Numbered from the stretch's first letter, positions 34,923-45,498 are shown. The stretch is 64,000 nucleotides of DNA from Bradyrhizobium sp. NP1 (GCF_030378205.1 NZ_CP127385.1:4504001-4568000), one strand, 5' to 3'. Notes: generated from the letters alone by a model not told the origin. Program-made: numbers and translations.

Positions 34923-36245
34923 TCAGCGGAAGATGCGCTTGGCCGAGCGTTCGGCCGAGGCCATCGCCGTCTTCAGGTCTTCGCGGCCGGTGCAGTAATT
35001 GGCGAACATGTCGACAACCACGAAATCGGCGATCGCGGCGGCGGCATTCTCACCCATCTTGCCGATGCCGGCGGGGGTGTTCGCGGTTGCAGCCACGCTC
35101 TGATACGGCGTGTTCTTCGGGTCCGCGGTCCAGATCGGATTGGAGTCGTAGGCCTTGAGGAAGTGCGACAGGTAGCCCTGCGCCGCCTCGACCCACGGAT
35201 TGAACTGCGCGGGTTCCAGCATGAAGGCGGTGAACGCCTTGCAGGTCTGCGGGTACTTGGTGAAGTTGTAGACCAGGATCGGGAAAGCGAGGTGCAATTC
35301 CCGCGTCTTGCCGTCGAGGCCAGCCGGCAGATGCGCGTGGTTCATGTCCTCGGCGATCTGCGGGTTCTCCTTCTTCGCCGTGACATAGATCGAGATGCCG
35401 TTCACGGTGAGGAAGAGCTGGCCGGCCAGGAACGCCTTGTTGTTGGAGCTGTCGTTCCAGGACGCGGTGCCCGGCACGAAGTTGTCGTACAGGCCCTTCA
35501 CATATTCGAGCGCCTTGGCGGTCTCCGGCGAATTGACGACCACCTTGTTGTCCTTGTCGATCAGGTTGCCGCCATGCGCCCACAGCGCCCAGTGCAGCCA
35601 GCCATTGGCGTCGCCCGAGGCGTGGCCAAGCGCCATGCCGGCCGGCGTGCCGTTCTTGTTCATGGCCTTGACGAGGTCGGAGAAGCCCGCGAGGTCCTTC
35701 GGGAACTCCTTGTGGCCAGCCTTCTCCATGGCGGCAACGCGGTAGTTCACCAGACCGCCGGTGGCGGCGACGGGAATGCCGATCCACTTGTTGTCGAGCT
35801 TGCCATAGGCCTCGCCCGACGGCGTCCAGCCGCCGCACTTCTTGCCGAGATAGTCGGCGACGTCGGTCATATCGGTGCATTTGCCCGGGAACAGGAACGG
35901 CAAGGAGTAGAGGCCCCAGACCATGTCCAGCCCCTGCCCGGTGTTGGCGGCAACCGACGCCTTGGGCTGGATGTCGTCATAGGATTCGTTCGACACGTTG
36001 ATGGTGGCGCCGGTCGCCTTCTGGAAGGCGTCGACGATCTTCATGAAGGCGACGTCCTCGGCCTCGACGAAGCGCTTCCAGCGCAGCAGGTTGACCTTGG
36101 CGCCGGCTTCCGGCTTCCACGGCGCCTCCTGCGCCCAAGCCTTGGCGTAGCCCAGCAACTGCTCGCTCGACATCGTCGCCGCAGCCGTGAGCATCGTCGC
36201 TCCGCCCTTGAGCAGCGAACGTCGGTCGGTCAGGAAATCAGCCAT
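34923..36245 (-). CDS. Sugar ABC transporter substrate-binding protein (Tat signal)
   Basis: This 440-residue family-1 extracellular binding protein has an N-terminal twin-arginine signal (TDRRSLLKGGATML), suggesting export in folded form. The mature region carries MVWGLYSLPFLFPGK and later NPWVEAAQGYL. It captures the sugar or sugar acid in the periplasm and delivers it to the MalFG-like permeases. It is the second gene of the minus-strand unit, 58 bases after the ATPase. The ligand is not evident from sequence. Confidence 0.88.
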   Translation of the reverse strand: MADFLTDRRSLLKGGATMLTAAATMSSEQLLGYAKAWAQEAPWKPEAGAKVNLLRWKRFVEAEDVAFMKIVDAFQKATGATINVSNESYDDIQPKASVAANTGQGLDMVWGLYSLPFLFPGKCTDMTDVADYLGKKCGGWTPSGEAYGKLDNKWIGIPVAATGGLVNYRVAAMEKAGHKEFPKDLAGFSDLVKAMNKNGTPAGMALGHASGDANGWLHWALWAHGGNLIDKDNKVVVNSPETAKALEYVKGLYDNFVPGTASWNDSSNNKAFLAGQLFLTVNGISIYVTAKKENPQIAEDMNHAHLPAGLDGKTRELHLAFPILVYNFTKYPQTCKAFTAFMLEPAQFNPWVEAAQGYLSHFLKAYDSNPIWTADPKNTPYQSVAATANTPAGIGKMGENAAAAIADFVVVDMFANYCTGREDLKTAMASAERSAKRIFR

Positions 36246-36303
36246 TTCACGTTTTCTCCCGGTTTATGATCTTGGTTGAATCGAATGTCGCAGCAAGGCG
36301 GCC

Positions 36304-37365
<1,062 letters not shown>

Positions 37366-37521
37366 CCACTTCCCTCCTCGAATTTCCCCGCAGCGCGCGA
37401 CGAGCGCCACCACCGTTATGCCTGTTTTTTCTTTGTCCGACCTCGCGTTGATGCGAGGCCTGGCCGGATCGGCATTGTCCGCAGTTTATACGGTTTTGGC
37501 AATCGCTCGATTAGCAATCTC

Positions 37522-37537
37522 TTGGTAGCGCTGTCAA
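37522..37537. promoter_or_regulatory. LacI-type operator, copy 1
   Basis: The 16-base sequence TTGGTAGCGCTGTCAA is an imperfect palindrome with central AGCGCT and TTG/CAA ends, the shape of LacI-family operators. It lies in the region shared by the divergent ABC operon and the regulator gene, 43 bases upstream of the regulator start. A near-copy at 38655-38670 supports its role. Confidence 0.7.
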
Positions 37538-37579
37538 TAATCCCTTTGCCTGTACCTATGCGCATGATATGAGCCGCTG

Positions 37580-38650
37580 ATGGCACGAAAGCGCAGCAAG
37601 CTGACCAAGGTCCGGCTGACCGAAGTGGCCAAACTGGCCGGCGTCAGCCCGATCACGGCCTCGCGCTTTTTCAGAAATCCCGAAGCACTCTCGGTCGGCA
37701 AGCGCGTGCGGGTCGAGAGTGCGGCCAAGGAACTCAGCTACGTTCCCAACCTTGCAGCGCGTGCGCTCGCCTCGCAGCGCACCGAGGTGATCGGCGTCCT
37801 GATCCCCTCGCTCACCAACAATGTGTTCGCCGACGTGCTGCGCGGCATCTACGATGCGGTCGACGGCAGCCGATACAGCATCCAGCTCGCCAATACCCGC
37901 TACAGCATTCTGCAGGAGGAAAAGCTGCTGCGGGTGTTCCTGACGCAGAAGCCGGCCGGGCTGATCGTGACCGGGATCGACCAGACCAGGGAGTCGCGCG
38001 CGATCATGGAAGCCTCCGATTGCCCGATCGTGCAGATCATGGAGATCGGCACCGAACCGGTCGACATGATGATCGGTTTCTCCCATTCAGATGCCGGTCG
38101 GGCGGCGATTTCCCACCTGCTCGCCGAAGGCTGCCGGCGGATCGGATTCCTCGGCGCGCGTATGGATCCGCGGGTGCAGCGGCGGTTTCTGGGTTACCAG
38201 GCTGCGATGACCGAAGCCGGCCTGTTCGACCAGAGCCTTGTGGTGACGACCCCGGCGCCGACCTCCGTCACGCTCGGCGGCACGTTGTTTGCTGATCTCC
38301 TGACAAAGGCGCCCGACACGGACGCGGTTTTCTGCGCCAATGACGACCTTGCCCTCGGCGTTCTGTTCGAGTGTCGCCGGCGCCATATTTCGGTACCGGA
38401 GCAGATGGCGATCGTCGGGTTCAACGACCTCGAATTCATGGGATCGGCCGTCCCGACACTGACGAGCGTGCGCACCAACCGCTACGAAATGGGCAGGAAC
38501 GCTGCGACGATGGTGATCGAGGCACTCGAAGGACGGCGACCGGAACAGCCGGTTGTCGACCTCGGTTACAGCGTGATGACACGGCAGAGTTCGACGCGGC
38601 GAGGCCACGCTGCTGCGTCCGCCCCGGTTCGAGAAAGCGTCCAAAATTGA
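37580..38650 (+). CDS. LacI family transcriptional regulator
   Basis: This 356-residue repressor has an N-terminal helix-turn-helix with hinge, VRLTEVAKLAGVSPITASRF (about 11-30), followed by a periplasmic-binding-protein-like effector domain (about 68-340) containing VIGVLIPSLTNNVFADVL and AIVGFNDLEFMGS. It is of the GntR/KdgR subgroup type. It sits between the sugar ABC operon and the dehydratase-SDR genes, with matching operators on both sides, so it probably represses both in the absence of a sugar acid. Confidence 0.9.
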   Translation: MARKRSKLTKVRLTEVAKLAGVSPITASRFFRNPEALSVGKRVRVESAAKELSYVPNLAARALASQRTEVIGVLIPSLTNNVFADVLRGIYDAVDGSRYSIQLANTRYSILQEEKLLRVFLTQKPAGLIVTGIDQTRESRAIMEASDCPIVQIMEIGTEPVDMMIGFSHSDAGRAAISHLLAEGCRRIGFLGARMDPRVQRRFLGYQAAMTEAGLFDQSLVVTTPAPTSVTLGGTLFADLLTKAPDTDAVFCANDDLALGVLFECRRRHISVPEQMAIVGFNDLEFMGSAVPTLTSVRTNRYEMGRNAATMVIEALEGRRPEQPVVDLGYSVMTRQSSTRRGHAAASAPVRESVQN

Positions 38651-38654
38651 CGAA

Positions 38655-38670
38655 TTGATAGCGCAACCAA
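38655..38670. promoter_or_regulatory. LacI-type operator, copy 2
   Basis: TTGATAGCGCAACCAA matches copy 1 (37522-37537) in the TTG, TAGCGC and CAA elements. It lies 5 bases after the stop of the LacI gene and about 140 bases upstream of the IlvD/Edd dehydratase. The shared form TTGRTAGCGCWRYCAA defines a local regulon motif. Confidence 0.65.
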
Positions 38671-38810
38671 ATTTGCTGGGATATGGTCGAAAGGCGAATC
38701 CCGACGGCCAGCGACCGCTTCGTCTGGGTTTGTCATGCGCGCGATTTGGCGCAAGGTAGAGAAAGAAGCCCTTCGACGGGCCTTCGAGTTGCATCGCGGG
38801 AGGGAAACCA

Positions 38811-40634
38811 ATGAACAAACCGCCCATCAATGGCCAGGGTGCGAACGGCAAAGGCCGCAAACTCCGCTCCAGCGATTGGTTCAATGATCCGCACAACCCG
38901 GGCATGACCGCGCTGTATCTCGAACGCTACCTCAATTACGGCCTGACCCGGCAGGAATTGCAGTCGGGCAAGCCGATCATCGGCATTGCCCAGACCGGCA
39001 ACGACCTCTCGCCCTGCAACCGCCATCATCTGGAGCTGGCGCATCGGGTGCGGGAAGGCATCCGCGCCGCCGGCGGCATCGCCATGGAATTCCCCACCCA
39101 TCCGATCCAGGAGACGGGCAAGCGCCCGACCGCCGCACTCGACCGCAACCTCGCCTATCTCGGGCTGGTCGAGGTCCTGTTCGGCTATCCGCTCGACGGC
39201 GTGGTGCTGACCACGGGTTGCGACAAGACCACGCCTGCCTGCCTGATGGCGGCCGCGACCGTCAATCTGCCCGCCATCGTGCTCTCCGGCGGCCCGATGC
39301 TCAACGGCTGGCACGACGGCCAGCGCACCGGCTCCGGCACCGTGGTCTGGAAATCGCGCGAGCGGCTCGCCGCAGGCGAGATCGACTATGAAGAGTTCAT
39401 GCAGATCGTGGCGTCTTCCGCCCCCTCGATCGGCCATTGCAACACCATGGGCACCGCCTCGACCATGAACTCGCTGGCCGAAGCGCTCGGCATGTCGCTG
39501 CCCGGCTGTGCCGCGATCCCGGCGCCTTACCGCGAACGCGGCCAGATCGCCTATGAGACCGGCGTGCGCATCGTCGATATGGTCTGGGAGGATCTCAAGC
39601 CGTCGGACATCCTGACCCGCAAGGCGTTCGAGAACTGCATCGTGGTCAATTCCGCGATCGGCGGCTCGACCAATGCGCCGATCCACATCAACGCCCTGGC
39701 CCGTCATGTCGGCGTGGAACTCGACATCGACGACTGGCAGAAGGTCGGCCACAAGATCCCGTTGCTGGTGAATATGCAGCCGGCCGGCGCCTATCTCGGC
39801 GAGGAATATCATCGCGCCGGCGGCGTGCCTTCCGTGGTACGGGAATTGATGAAGCACAAGGCGATCCACGAGGATGCGCTGACCGTCAACGGCAGGACCA
39901 TGGGGGAAAACTGCCGCGAGGCGCCGCTGCCCGACGGCGACGTGATCTGGAACTATGACAAGCCGCTGGTGAAGGATGCCGGCTTCCTCGTGCTGCGCGG
40001 CAATCTCTTTGACTCCGCGATCATGAAGACCAGCGTGATCTCGAAAGAGTTCCGCGACCGCTACTTGAGCAATCCGAAGGACCTCAACGCCTTCGAGGGC
40101 CGGGCCATCGTGTTCGAGGGACCGGAGGACTATCACGAGCGGATCGACGATCCCGCGCTCGACATCGACGAACGCTGCGTCCTGTTCATTCGCGGCGCCG
40201 GCCCGATCGGCTATCCCGGCGGCGCGGAGGTCGTGAACATGCAGCCGCCGGCGGCGCTGATCAAACGCGGCATCCTGTCGCTGCCCTGCATCGGCGACGG
40301 CAGGCAATCCGGCACGTCGGGCTCGCCCTCGATCCTCAACGCCACGCCGGAAGCCGCCGCCGACGGTGGCCTCGCGATCCTCAGGACCGGGGACAAGGTG
40401 CGGATCGACCTCAACAAGGGGACCGCCGACATCCTGGTTTCGGAGGAGGAGCTGAAGCGCCGCCGCGCCGAGCTGAAGGCCAAGGGCGGCTTCCCGTATC
40501 CGGCGGACCAGACGCCGTGGCAGGAGCTCTATCGCGCGACCGTCGGCCAGCAGGCGACCGGCGCCTGCATGGAGCTCGCGACCCGCTACCATGACATCGC
40601 GGGCAAGGTCGGCGTCGCCCGGCATAATCATTAG
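38811..40634 (+). CDS. IlvD/Edd family sugar-acid dehydratase
   Basis: This 607-residue Fe-S dehydratase is of the L-arabonate/D-xylonate/gluconate type. Cluster-ligand cysteines appear in [14 protein letters not shown] and GHCNTMGTA. The C-terminal region carries [17 protein letters not shown]. It converts an aldonate to a 2-keto-3-deoxy acid, the substrate expected for the KDG kinase and aldolase encoded on the other strand. The start at 38811 follows GGGAGGGAAACC. It is under the second LacI-type operator. Sequence alone does not separate the sugar acids. Confidence 0.88.
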   Translation: MNKPPINGQGANGKGRKLRSSDWFNDPHNPGMTALYLERYLNYGLTRQELQSGKPIIGIAQTGNDLSPCNRHHLELAHRVREGIRAAGGIAMEFPTHPIQETGKRPTAALDRNLAYLGLVEVLFGYPLDGVVLTTGCDKTTPACLMAAATVNLPAIVLSGGPMLNGWHDGQRTGSGTVVWKSRERLAAGEIDYEEFMQIVASSAPSIGHCNTMGTASTMNSLAEALGMSLPGCAAIPAPYRERGQIAYETGVRIVDMVWEDLKPSDILTRKAFENCIVVNSAIGGSTNAPIHINALARHVGVELDIDDWQKVGHKIPLLVNMQPAGAYLGEEYHRAGGVPSVVRELMKHKAIHEDALTVNGRTMGENCREAPLPDGDVIWNYDKPLVKDAGFLVLRGNLFDSAIMKTSVISKEFRDRYLSNPKDLNAFEGRAIVFEGPEDYHERIDDPALDIDERCVLFIRGAGPIGYPGGAEVVNMQPPAALIKRGILSLPCIGDGRQSGTSGSPSILNATPEAAADGGLAILRTGDKVRIDLNKGTADILVSEEELKRRRAELKAKGGFPYPADQTPWQELYRATVGQQATGACMELATRYHDIAGKVGVARHNH

Positions 40635-40642
40635 GACCTGAC

Positions 40643-40720
40643 TGTCATTGCCGGGCTTGCCCCGGCAATCCATCCCTTTCGCAAACAAGATGGATACGCG
40701 GGTCAAGCCCGCGTATGACA
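40643..40720. repeat. Mosaic palindromic intergenic repeat (Bradyrhizobium type)
   Basis: Two sub-palindromes, TTGCCGGGCTTGCCCCGGCAA and TACGCGGGTCAAGCCCGCGTA, lie within outer TGTCA/TGACA ends. The middle CGCAAACAAGATGGA links them. This layout is a familiar intergenic repeat in Bradyrhizobium-like genomes. It lies between the dehydratase and first SDR genes and could weaken their transcriptional coupling. Confidence 0.75.
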
Positions 40721-40757
40721 CCGGGAAAATCCGAGAATGTCGTAGGGGAGAAACGCA

Positions 40758-41492
40758 ATGTCAGACCGCCTCAAGGGCAAACGGGCCTTCGTGACCGCGG
40801 CAGCCGCCGGCATCGGCCGCGCCTCGGCCATCGCCTTCGCGCGCGAGGGCGCCAGCGTGTTTGCCACCGACATCGACGAAAAGGGCCTCGCCGCGCTGAA
40901 GAATGAAGGCATCGCTGAGGTCGCCAGGCTCGATGCGCGCGACAGCGCAGCGGTGGCCGCGATGGCCAAACGCGTCGGCGCAATCGACGTGCTGCTGAAT
41001 GCCGCCGGCTTCGTGCATCACGGCACGGTGCTCGACTGCTCGGACGAGGACTGGGATTTCTCCTTCGACCTCAACGTCAAGTCGATGCATCGCACCATCC
41101 GTTCGTTCCTGCCGGGCATGCTGGAACAGGGGCGCGGCGCGATCGTGAACATCTCGTCCGCCGCCGGCGTGTTCAAGGCCGCGCCGAACCGCTACGTCTA
41201 CGGTGCGACCAAGGCCGCCGTCGCGGCGCTGACGCGGGCCGTCGCGGTCGATTTCATTTCAAAAGGCATCCGCTGCAACTGCATCTGTCCCGGTACCATC
41301 GAGACGCCGTCGATGCTGCAGCGCGCGTCGGCCGCCGGTCCCGGCGGGCGCGAGATGTTCGTCGCGCGGCAGCCGATGGGCCGGCTCGGCACCGCGGAAG
41401 AGATCGCCTCGCTCGCGGTCTATCTCGCCAGCGACGAGAGCGCATTCACGACCGGCGTGGCGCACATCATCGACGGCGGCTGGACGCTGTAG
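40758..41492 (+). CDS. SDR dehydrogenase, DHRS6/BDH2-like (2-keto-3-deoxy sugar acid dehydrogenase type)
   Basis: This 244-residue classical SDR has the cofactor motif TAAAAGIGRA, the catalytic Tyr/Lys in YVYGATKAA and an active-site Ser in NISSAAG. The segment NAAGFVHHGTVLDCSDEDWDF is strikingly like DHRS6/BDH2 and bacterial 2-keto-3-deoxy-L-fuconate or L-rhamnonate dehydrogenases. With the upstream dehydratase it could oxidise the keto-deoxy acid without phosphorylation. 3-Hydroxybutyrate dehydrogenase activity is the other possibility. Confidence 0.85.
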   Translation: MSDRLKGKRAFVTAAAAGIGRASAIAFAREGASVFATDIDEKGLAALKNEGIAEVARLDARDSAAVAAMAKRVGAIDVLLNAAGFVHHGTVLDCSDEDWDFSFDLNVKSMHRTIRSFLPGMLEQGRGAIVNISSAAGVFKAAPNRYVYGATKAAVAALTRAVAVDFISKGIRCNCICPGTIETPSMLQRASAAGPGGREMFVARQPMGRLGTAEEIASLAVYLASDESAFTTGVAHIIDGGWTL

Positions 41493-41507
41493 ATAATTCC
41501 TCTCCGC

Positions 41508-41544
41508 CATTCCGGGTCGGCGCCAGCCGGCGCATCCCGCAATG
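41508..41544. repeat. Short fragment of the palindromic repeat family
   Basis: CATTCCGGG (41508-41516) and CCCGCAATG (41536-41544) form an imperfect stem around GTCGGCGCCAGCCGGCGC. It looks like a partial copy of the element at 40643-40720 and lies between the two SDR genes. Confidence 0.5.
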
Positions 41545-41581
41545 ACGCGATCAAGCAACTCAATTCGGAAAGAGCCGTGAC

Positions 41582-42328
41582 ATGAACAAGATCGATCTCA
41601 ACGGCCGCAGCGCCGTCGTCACCGGCGGCGCGCAAGGGTTTGGGCGCGCGATCACCGAGCGCCTTGTCAATTCCGGCGCCAAAGTCGCGATCTGGGATCA
41701 TGACCTGCCGCTCGCCGAGAAGACGGCGAAGGAGATCGGACCGGCCGTCATCGCGCTCAAGGTCGACGTCACCGACCCTGCCGCGGTCGAGAAGGCGCGC
41801 GAGGCGACGCTCGCCGCCTTCGGCAAGGTCGACATCCTCGTCAACAATGCCGGCATCGCCGGCGTCAACAAAACGGTGTGGGAGACGGATCTGGAGGAAT
41901 GGCGCAAGGTGCTGCGCATCAACCTCGACGGCCCCTTCATCTGCTGCCAGGCGATCGTGCCGCAAATGCTCAAGCAGAAATACGGCCGCATCATCAACAT
42001 CGCCTCGATCGCGGGCAAGGAAGGCAATCCCAACGCATCGCATTACTCGGCTTCGAAGGCCGGGCTGATCGCGCTGACCAAATCGCTCGGCAAGGAGCTT
42101 GCCCAGCACGACATCCTGGTCAACGCGGTGACCCCGGCGGCGGCGAAGACGGCGATCTTCGACCAGATGACGCAGCAGCACATCGACTTCATGCTGTCGA
42201 AGATCCCGAAGGGCCGTTTCGTGCTGGTGGAGGAGCTTGCCGCGATGGTCGCCTGGCTGGCGTCGGAAGACTGCGCGTTCTCGACCGGCGCGGTGTTCGA
42301 CATCTCCGGCGGCCGGGCGACGTACTGA
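41582..42328 (+). CDS. SDR dehydrogenase (FabG-like sugar dehydrogenase)
   Basis: This 248-residue classical SDR has the cofactor motif GGAQGFGRA and the catalytic residues in NIASIAG and HYSASKAGLIAL. It probably catalyses NAD(P)-dependent oxidation of a sugar or sugar acid, as the third gene of the plus-strand catabolic arm. FabG and L-arabinose/L-fucose 1-dehydrogenases share this fold, so the label does not fix the substrate. The ATG at 41582 is preceded by a weak GGAAAGAG site. Confidence 0.82.
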   Translation: MNKIDLNGRSAVVTGGAQGFGRAITERLVNSGAKVAIWDHDLPLAEKTAKEIGPAVIALKVDVTDPAAVEKAREATLAAFGKVDILVNNAGIAGVNKTVWETDLEEWRKVLRINLDGPFICCQAIVPQMLKQKYGRIINIASIAGKEGNPNASHYSASKAGLIALTKSLGKELAQHDILVNAVTPAAAKTAIFDQMTQQHIDFMLSKIPKGRFVLVEELAAMVAWLASEDCAFSTGAVFDISGGRATY

Positions 42329-42421
42329 CCCGCTAGGAGGCCGCGCGGTGGCGCCGTGTCGAAGGCCCCATTTGCCCATTGATACGAGCGCCACTCCGTC
42401 GACAGCGGCTCGACACGTCGC

Positions 42422-43330
42422 TCATAGAGCTTCATCCACCCTCGGTCGCGCGGCCTTGAGCCGACCGCTGGTCGTTGCAATCCAGATGCCGGCAAAGACC
42501 GTCGCGATGCCCGCCACCAGATTCCAGTGCAGCGGCTCGTTGAGAAGCACCGCGCCAACCAGCGACGCGGCGATCGGATTGACGCAGACCGAGATCGCGA
42601 CGCGGGTCGGTGTCGTTCGTTCGAGCGCCAACGCCCACAGATAGAAGGTGAGCGACGCGCCGAAGGCCCCGAGATAGATGGCGGCAAACCATTGCGATGG
42701 GCCGAACGCGACGACCGGAGCAAAGCTGCCGCGCCACCATGAGAGCAGAATCAGGCAGGCCGCGCCGACCCCCATGGCCGCTGCCGTGAAGGGAATAGGC
42801 CCGGCTCGACGGATCAATGGCCTGGACCAGATGCTGTAGAGCGCCATGCAGAGCGCTGCGGCGACCATCAGAAGATCGCCGCGCCACGCTCCTTCCGGCG
42901 CCGCGGCCAGACCCGACAGCAGCGCCAGCGCGACGCCGAACACCGCGATCAGCACACCGGCGGACTTGCGCAGCGTCATTGCTTCCGCGCCGAGCAGCGC
43001 GCCAACCACCATGGTCAGGAGCGGCAGCGTCGACAGCGCAAGCGCGCCGCGCGCGGCGGTGGTGAAGATCAGCGCGGCATTGAACAGGATGGGGAAGAGC
43101 GCGAAGTAAAGCACGCCCAGCCCAGCCGTGCCGAGCCAGTCCTGACGCACTGCCCAGGCACCACCCTTCATCCAGGCGAGCGGCAGCAGAAGTAAGAACC
43201 CGATGCCGAAGCGGAAGGAACCGATCGCGAGTGGATCGATTGCGCCCACCAAGTAACGTGTCGCCCCGATCGAGATTCCGCCGAGACCGCTCGACAGGAC
43301 CGCGGCCAGGACTCCGCCGATTTCTCCCAT
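42422..43330 (-). CDS. EamA/DMT-family transporter
   Basis: This 302-residue permease has ten predicted helices in two EamA repeats. The first begins GGVLAAVLSSGLGGISIGATR; the second contains a similar pattern near 150-290 with RTTPTRVAISVCVNPIAASL, typical of the family's second repeat. It probably exports amino acids or other metabolites. It is divergent from a LysR gene with a 97-base gap that holds an AT-rich palindrome, so it is likely controlled by that regulator. Confidence 0.88.
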   Translation of the reverse strand: MGEIGGVLAAVLSSGLGGISIGATRYLVGAIDPLAIGSFRFGIGFLLLLPLAWMKGGAWAVRQDWLGTAGLGVLYFALFPILFNAALIFTTAARGALALSTLPLLTMVVGALLGAEAMTLRKSAGVLIAVFGVALALLSGLAAAPEGAWRGDLLMVAAALCMALYSIWSRPLIRRAGPIPFTAAAMGVGAACLILLSWWRGSFAPVVAFGPSQWFAAIYLGAFGASLTFYLWALALERTTPTRVAISVCVNPIAASLVGAVLLNEPLHWNLVAGIATVFAGIWIATTSGRLKAARPRVDEAL

Positions 43331-43397
43331 GGCCCCGCTCCCCGCGTTTCTTTCTTGCGGTCGATCGTAGGGAGGGGCTAATAATCATGAAATGGAA

Positions 43398-43415
43398 TTT
43401 ATCTGATAGAATAAA
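43398..43415. promoter_or_regulatory. AT-rich palindrome, candidate LysR operator
   Basis: TTTATCTGATAGAATAAA has mirrored TTTAT/ATAAA ends around a GATA core. It lies between the divergent EamA and LysR genes and stands out as AT-rich in GC-rich DNA. LysR sites usually show a T-N11-A dyad, which this fits. Binding is not shown. Confidence 0.45.
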
Positions 43416-43427
43416 TCAAATTCTGTG

Positions 43428-44345
43428 ATGAGCTCCCCTCACCTCGATCCTGACCTTCTGCGCGCGTTTGTTGCAGTAGCCGACCTGCGCTCCTTCACGC
43501 GCGCGGCCGCGACGCTCAACCGGACCCAGTCGGCGGTCAGCATGCAGATCAAGCGCCTCGAGGAACAGTTGGGTACGAAGCTGTTTCACCGGACCAAGGC
43601 AAGCGTCGACCTGAGCCCTGCCGGCGAAGGCCTGCTCGGATATGCAAGACGTATCCTGGTGCTGAGTGACGAAGCCGTGGGCCGGCTGCGCCAGCACAAG
43701 ATCGAAGGTGTGGTCCGTCTCGGCGTGATGGACGACTATGGCACCTTGATTGTGCCGCCATTGCTGGCGAGTTTCGTTGCCAGCCATCCCTTGATCCATG
43801 TCGAGATGGAAACAGGACTCACATCGTCGATGTCGGCGCGGCTCGGCAAGTCCTACGACCTCGTCATCGCCATGCATCCGCAAGGAAGCGGCGACGGCGA
43901 GTTTTTGCGGCGCGAGCAAGCGATATGGGCAGCCGGCCACACGCGTTTCGTGGAGGACCAGGATCCGTTGCCGCTCGCGCTCTACCCTCAGGGCTGTCTG
44001 TTCCGAAAATGGGCGATCGAGGCGCTCGACGGCCTCAAGCGGCGCTGGCGTCTCGCATTCGTGAGCCACAGCCTTGCCGCCGTGGAGTCGATTGCCGCAC
44101 AGGGGCTCGCCGTCACCGTCGTCAAGTCGGGCACGTTTCCACCACGACTTCGACCGTTGTCGGAGCGCGAGGGCCTGCCGCCGCTTCCCGCTGCCGACAT
44201 CTGCCTGCATCGAAGCGCCAATCTGTCGCGCGCGGCATCGTTGCTTGCTGACCATTTGCGCAGGTCAATCGCCAGCGGCCCGCCCTCGAAGCGCCATCGC
44301 GGCAGCGCCGTACCATCACGTAAACCGCATGAGACCGTCGCGTGA
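43428..44345 (+). CDS. LysR family transcriptional regulator
   Basis: This 305-residue regulator has an N-terminal helix-turn-helix (LRSFTRAAATLNRTQSAVSM, about 22-41) followed by RLEEQLGTKLFHR and an effector domain from about 95. I chose the ATG at 43428; a GTG precedes it by three bases. There is no clear Shine-Dalgarno. It is divergent from the EamA gene. Its stop overlaps the protease start (GTGA), so the two are probably co-translated, although no functional link is evident. Confidence 0.88.
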   Translation: MSSPHLDPDLLRAFVAVADLRSFTRAAATLNRTQSAVSMQIKRLEEQLGTKLFHRTKASVDLSPAGEGLLGYARRILVLSDEAVGRLRQHKIEGVVRLGVMDDYGTLIVPPLLASFVASHPLIHVEMETGLTSSMSARLGKSYDLVIAMHPQGSGDGEFLRREQAIWAAGHTRFVEDQDPLPLALYPQGCLFRKWAIEALDGLKRRWRLAFVSHSLAAVESIAAQGLAVTVVKSGTFPPRLRPLSEREGLPPLPAADICLHRSANLSRAASLLADHLRRSIASGPPSKRHRGSAVPSRKPHETVA

Positions 44346-45028
44346 GCGCCAACATCACCCTCTACCAGATCTCGGTCTGGGTCCTGCCGCTGGTCATCGC
44401 CATCACCTTCCACGAGGCGGCGCACGGCTTTGCTGCCCACCGGCTCGGCGACGACACCGCCTGGCAGATGGGCCGGGTCAGCTTCAACCCGCTGCGCCAC
44501 ATCGATCCCTTCGGCACCTTGATCCTGCCGGCGATGCTCTTGTTCGCCCATTCGCCGTTCCTGTTCGGCTATGCCAAGCCGGTTCCGGTGAATTTCCGCA
44601 AGCTGAACAATCCGAAGCTGGACATGGTGTGGGTGGCGCTGGCCGGCCCCGCCACCAACATCCTGCTCGCGCTTGCCGCGGCGCTGGCCTTCCACGCGCT
44701 GCCTTTGGTGCCGGCAACCAGCGCTCAATGGGTCGCCGACAACCTGAAAAACGCGCTGCTGATCAACATCGTGCTCGCGGTCTTCAACATGATGCCGATT
44801 CCGCCGCTCGATGGCGGCCGCGTCGCGGTCGGCCTCCTGCCCGGGTTCCTTGCGCGGCCGCTGGCGCGGCTCGAACCGTTCGGCATGCTGATCCTGATCG
44901 GAATTTTGATCCTGCTCCCCTTGGCGGGCTCGCAGTTCGGTCTAAATCTTGATGTTATTTCGACCATACTGCGAACGGTCACCGGTTACGTGCTCGGGTT
45001 GATTCTGCTTCTCAGCGGCAACGCCTAG
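44342..45028 (+). CDS. Site-2 protease family (M50) membrane metalloprotease
   Basis: This 228-residue polytopic protein has HExxH zinc-binding residues in FHEAAHGFAAHRLGD (about 24-38) and the third ligand region in NMMPIPPLDGGR (about 154-165), the NPxPPLDGGR form of M50 proteases. It has about six membrane helices and no PDZ domain, so it is a minimal intramembrane protease. The start is GTG, overlapping the LysR stop. It is followed after 35 bases by a small tail-anchored protein. Targets are unknown. Confidence 0.85.
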   Translation: MSANITLYQISVWVLPLVIAITFHEAAHGFAAHRLGDDTAWQMGRVSFNPLRHIDPFGTLILPAMLLFAHSPFLFGYAKPVPVNFRKLNNPKLDMVWVALAGPATNILLALAAALAFHALPLVPATSAQWVADNLKNALLINIVLAVFNMMPIPPLDGGRVAVGLLPGFLARPLARLEPFGMLILIGILILLPLAGSQFGLNLDVISTILRTVTGYVLGLILLLSGNA

Positions 45029-45063
45029 CCGCCGGGAGGGCTTGTAAAAGGGCTGGAGCCATC

Positions 45064-45498
45064 TTGGTCAAAGCTGCCGACATGATGATCGCGCGACGTG
45101 CCGATACCAGGGCCCGCGCCGATTTTGCGACCTGGAAGATGATGGCCAAGCTGAACGGAACCTCGACGCTGCCTGCGGAAGCGCAGACCTTCCTTGCCGG
45201 CTACAAGGCGCTGCTCGACAAGATGCCGGACACCGAGGCGACGGAAGCGACCATCAGCCTGATCTACAAGGCCTACTTCAAGGAGATGGGCGGCACCGGC
45301 GCGCCGCCCGACGTCCGGCCGCGGTCCGCCCCCCCGCCAGCCGCAAGCGACAACGTCACCGCATTCCGCCGGCCGGCACCCAAGCCGAAGCCTTCGATGT
45401 TCGCGGCGAGCGCGACCGGCAAGCCGCGGCTTCCGGTGGCGCTGATCTTCATCTGCCTTGCCGCGATCTATGTCGGCATCCGCTATTACTGGCGCTGA
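45064..45498 (+). CDS. Hypothetical protein with C-terminal membrane anchor
   Basis: This 144-residue protein has a helical N-terminal half (DFATWKMMAKLNG, AEAQTFLAGYKALLD), a Pro/Ala-rich linker (about 80-122) and one hydrophobic helix at the extreme C-terminus (PVALIFICLAAIYVGIRYYW). The start is TTG with GGAG 7 bases upstream; an ATG lies 18 bases later. I do not recognise a family. It follows the M50 protease gene closely, so it might be a substrate or regulator of the protease; that is speculation. Confidence 0.7.
   Translation: MVKAADMMIARRADTRARADFATWKMMAKLNGTSTLPAEAQTFLAGYKALLDKMPDTEATEATISLIYKAYFKEMGGTGAPPDVRPRSAPPPAASDNVTAFRRPAPKPKPSMFAASATGKPRLPVALIFICLAAIYVGIRYYWR

Noticed and set aside
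33705..36269. Plus-strand open frame of 854 codons opposite the permease and binding-protein genes
   Set aside because: It is a GC-rich shadow: the opposite strand encodes recognisable ABC transporter proteins with ordered motifs, while this frame is Arg/Glu/Asp-rich with no domain.
42329..42421. A possible small gene in the gap between the SDR and EamA genes
   Set aside because: An ATG frame overlapping the EamA stop reads on into antisense of the SDR gene without any conserved feature.
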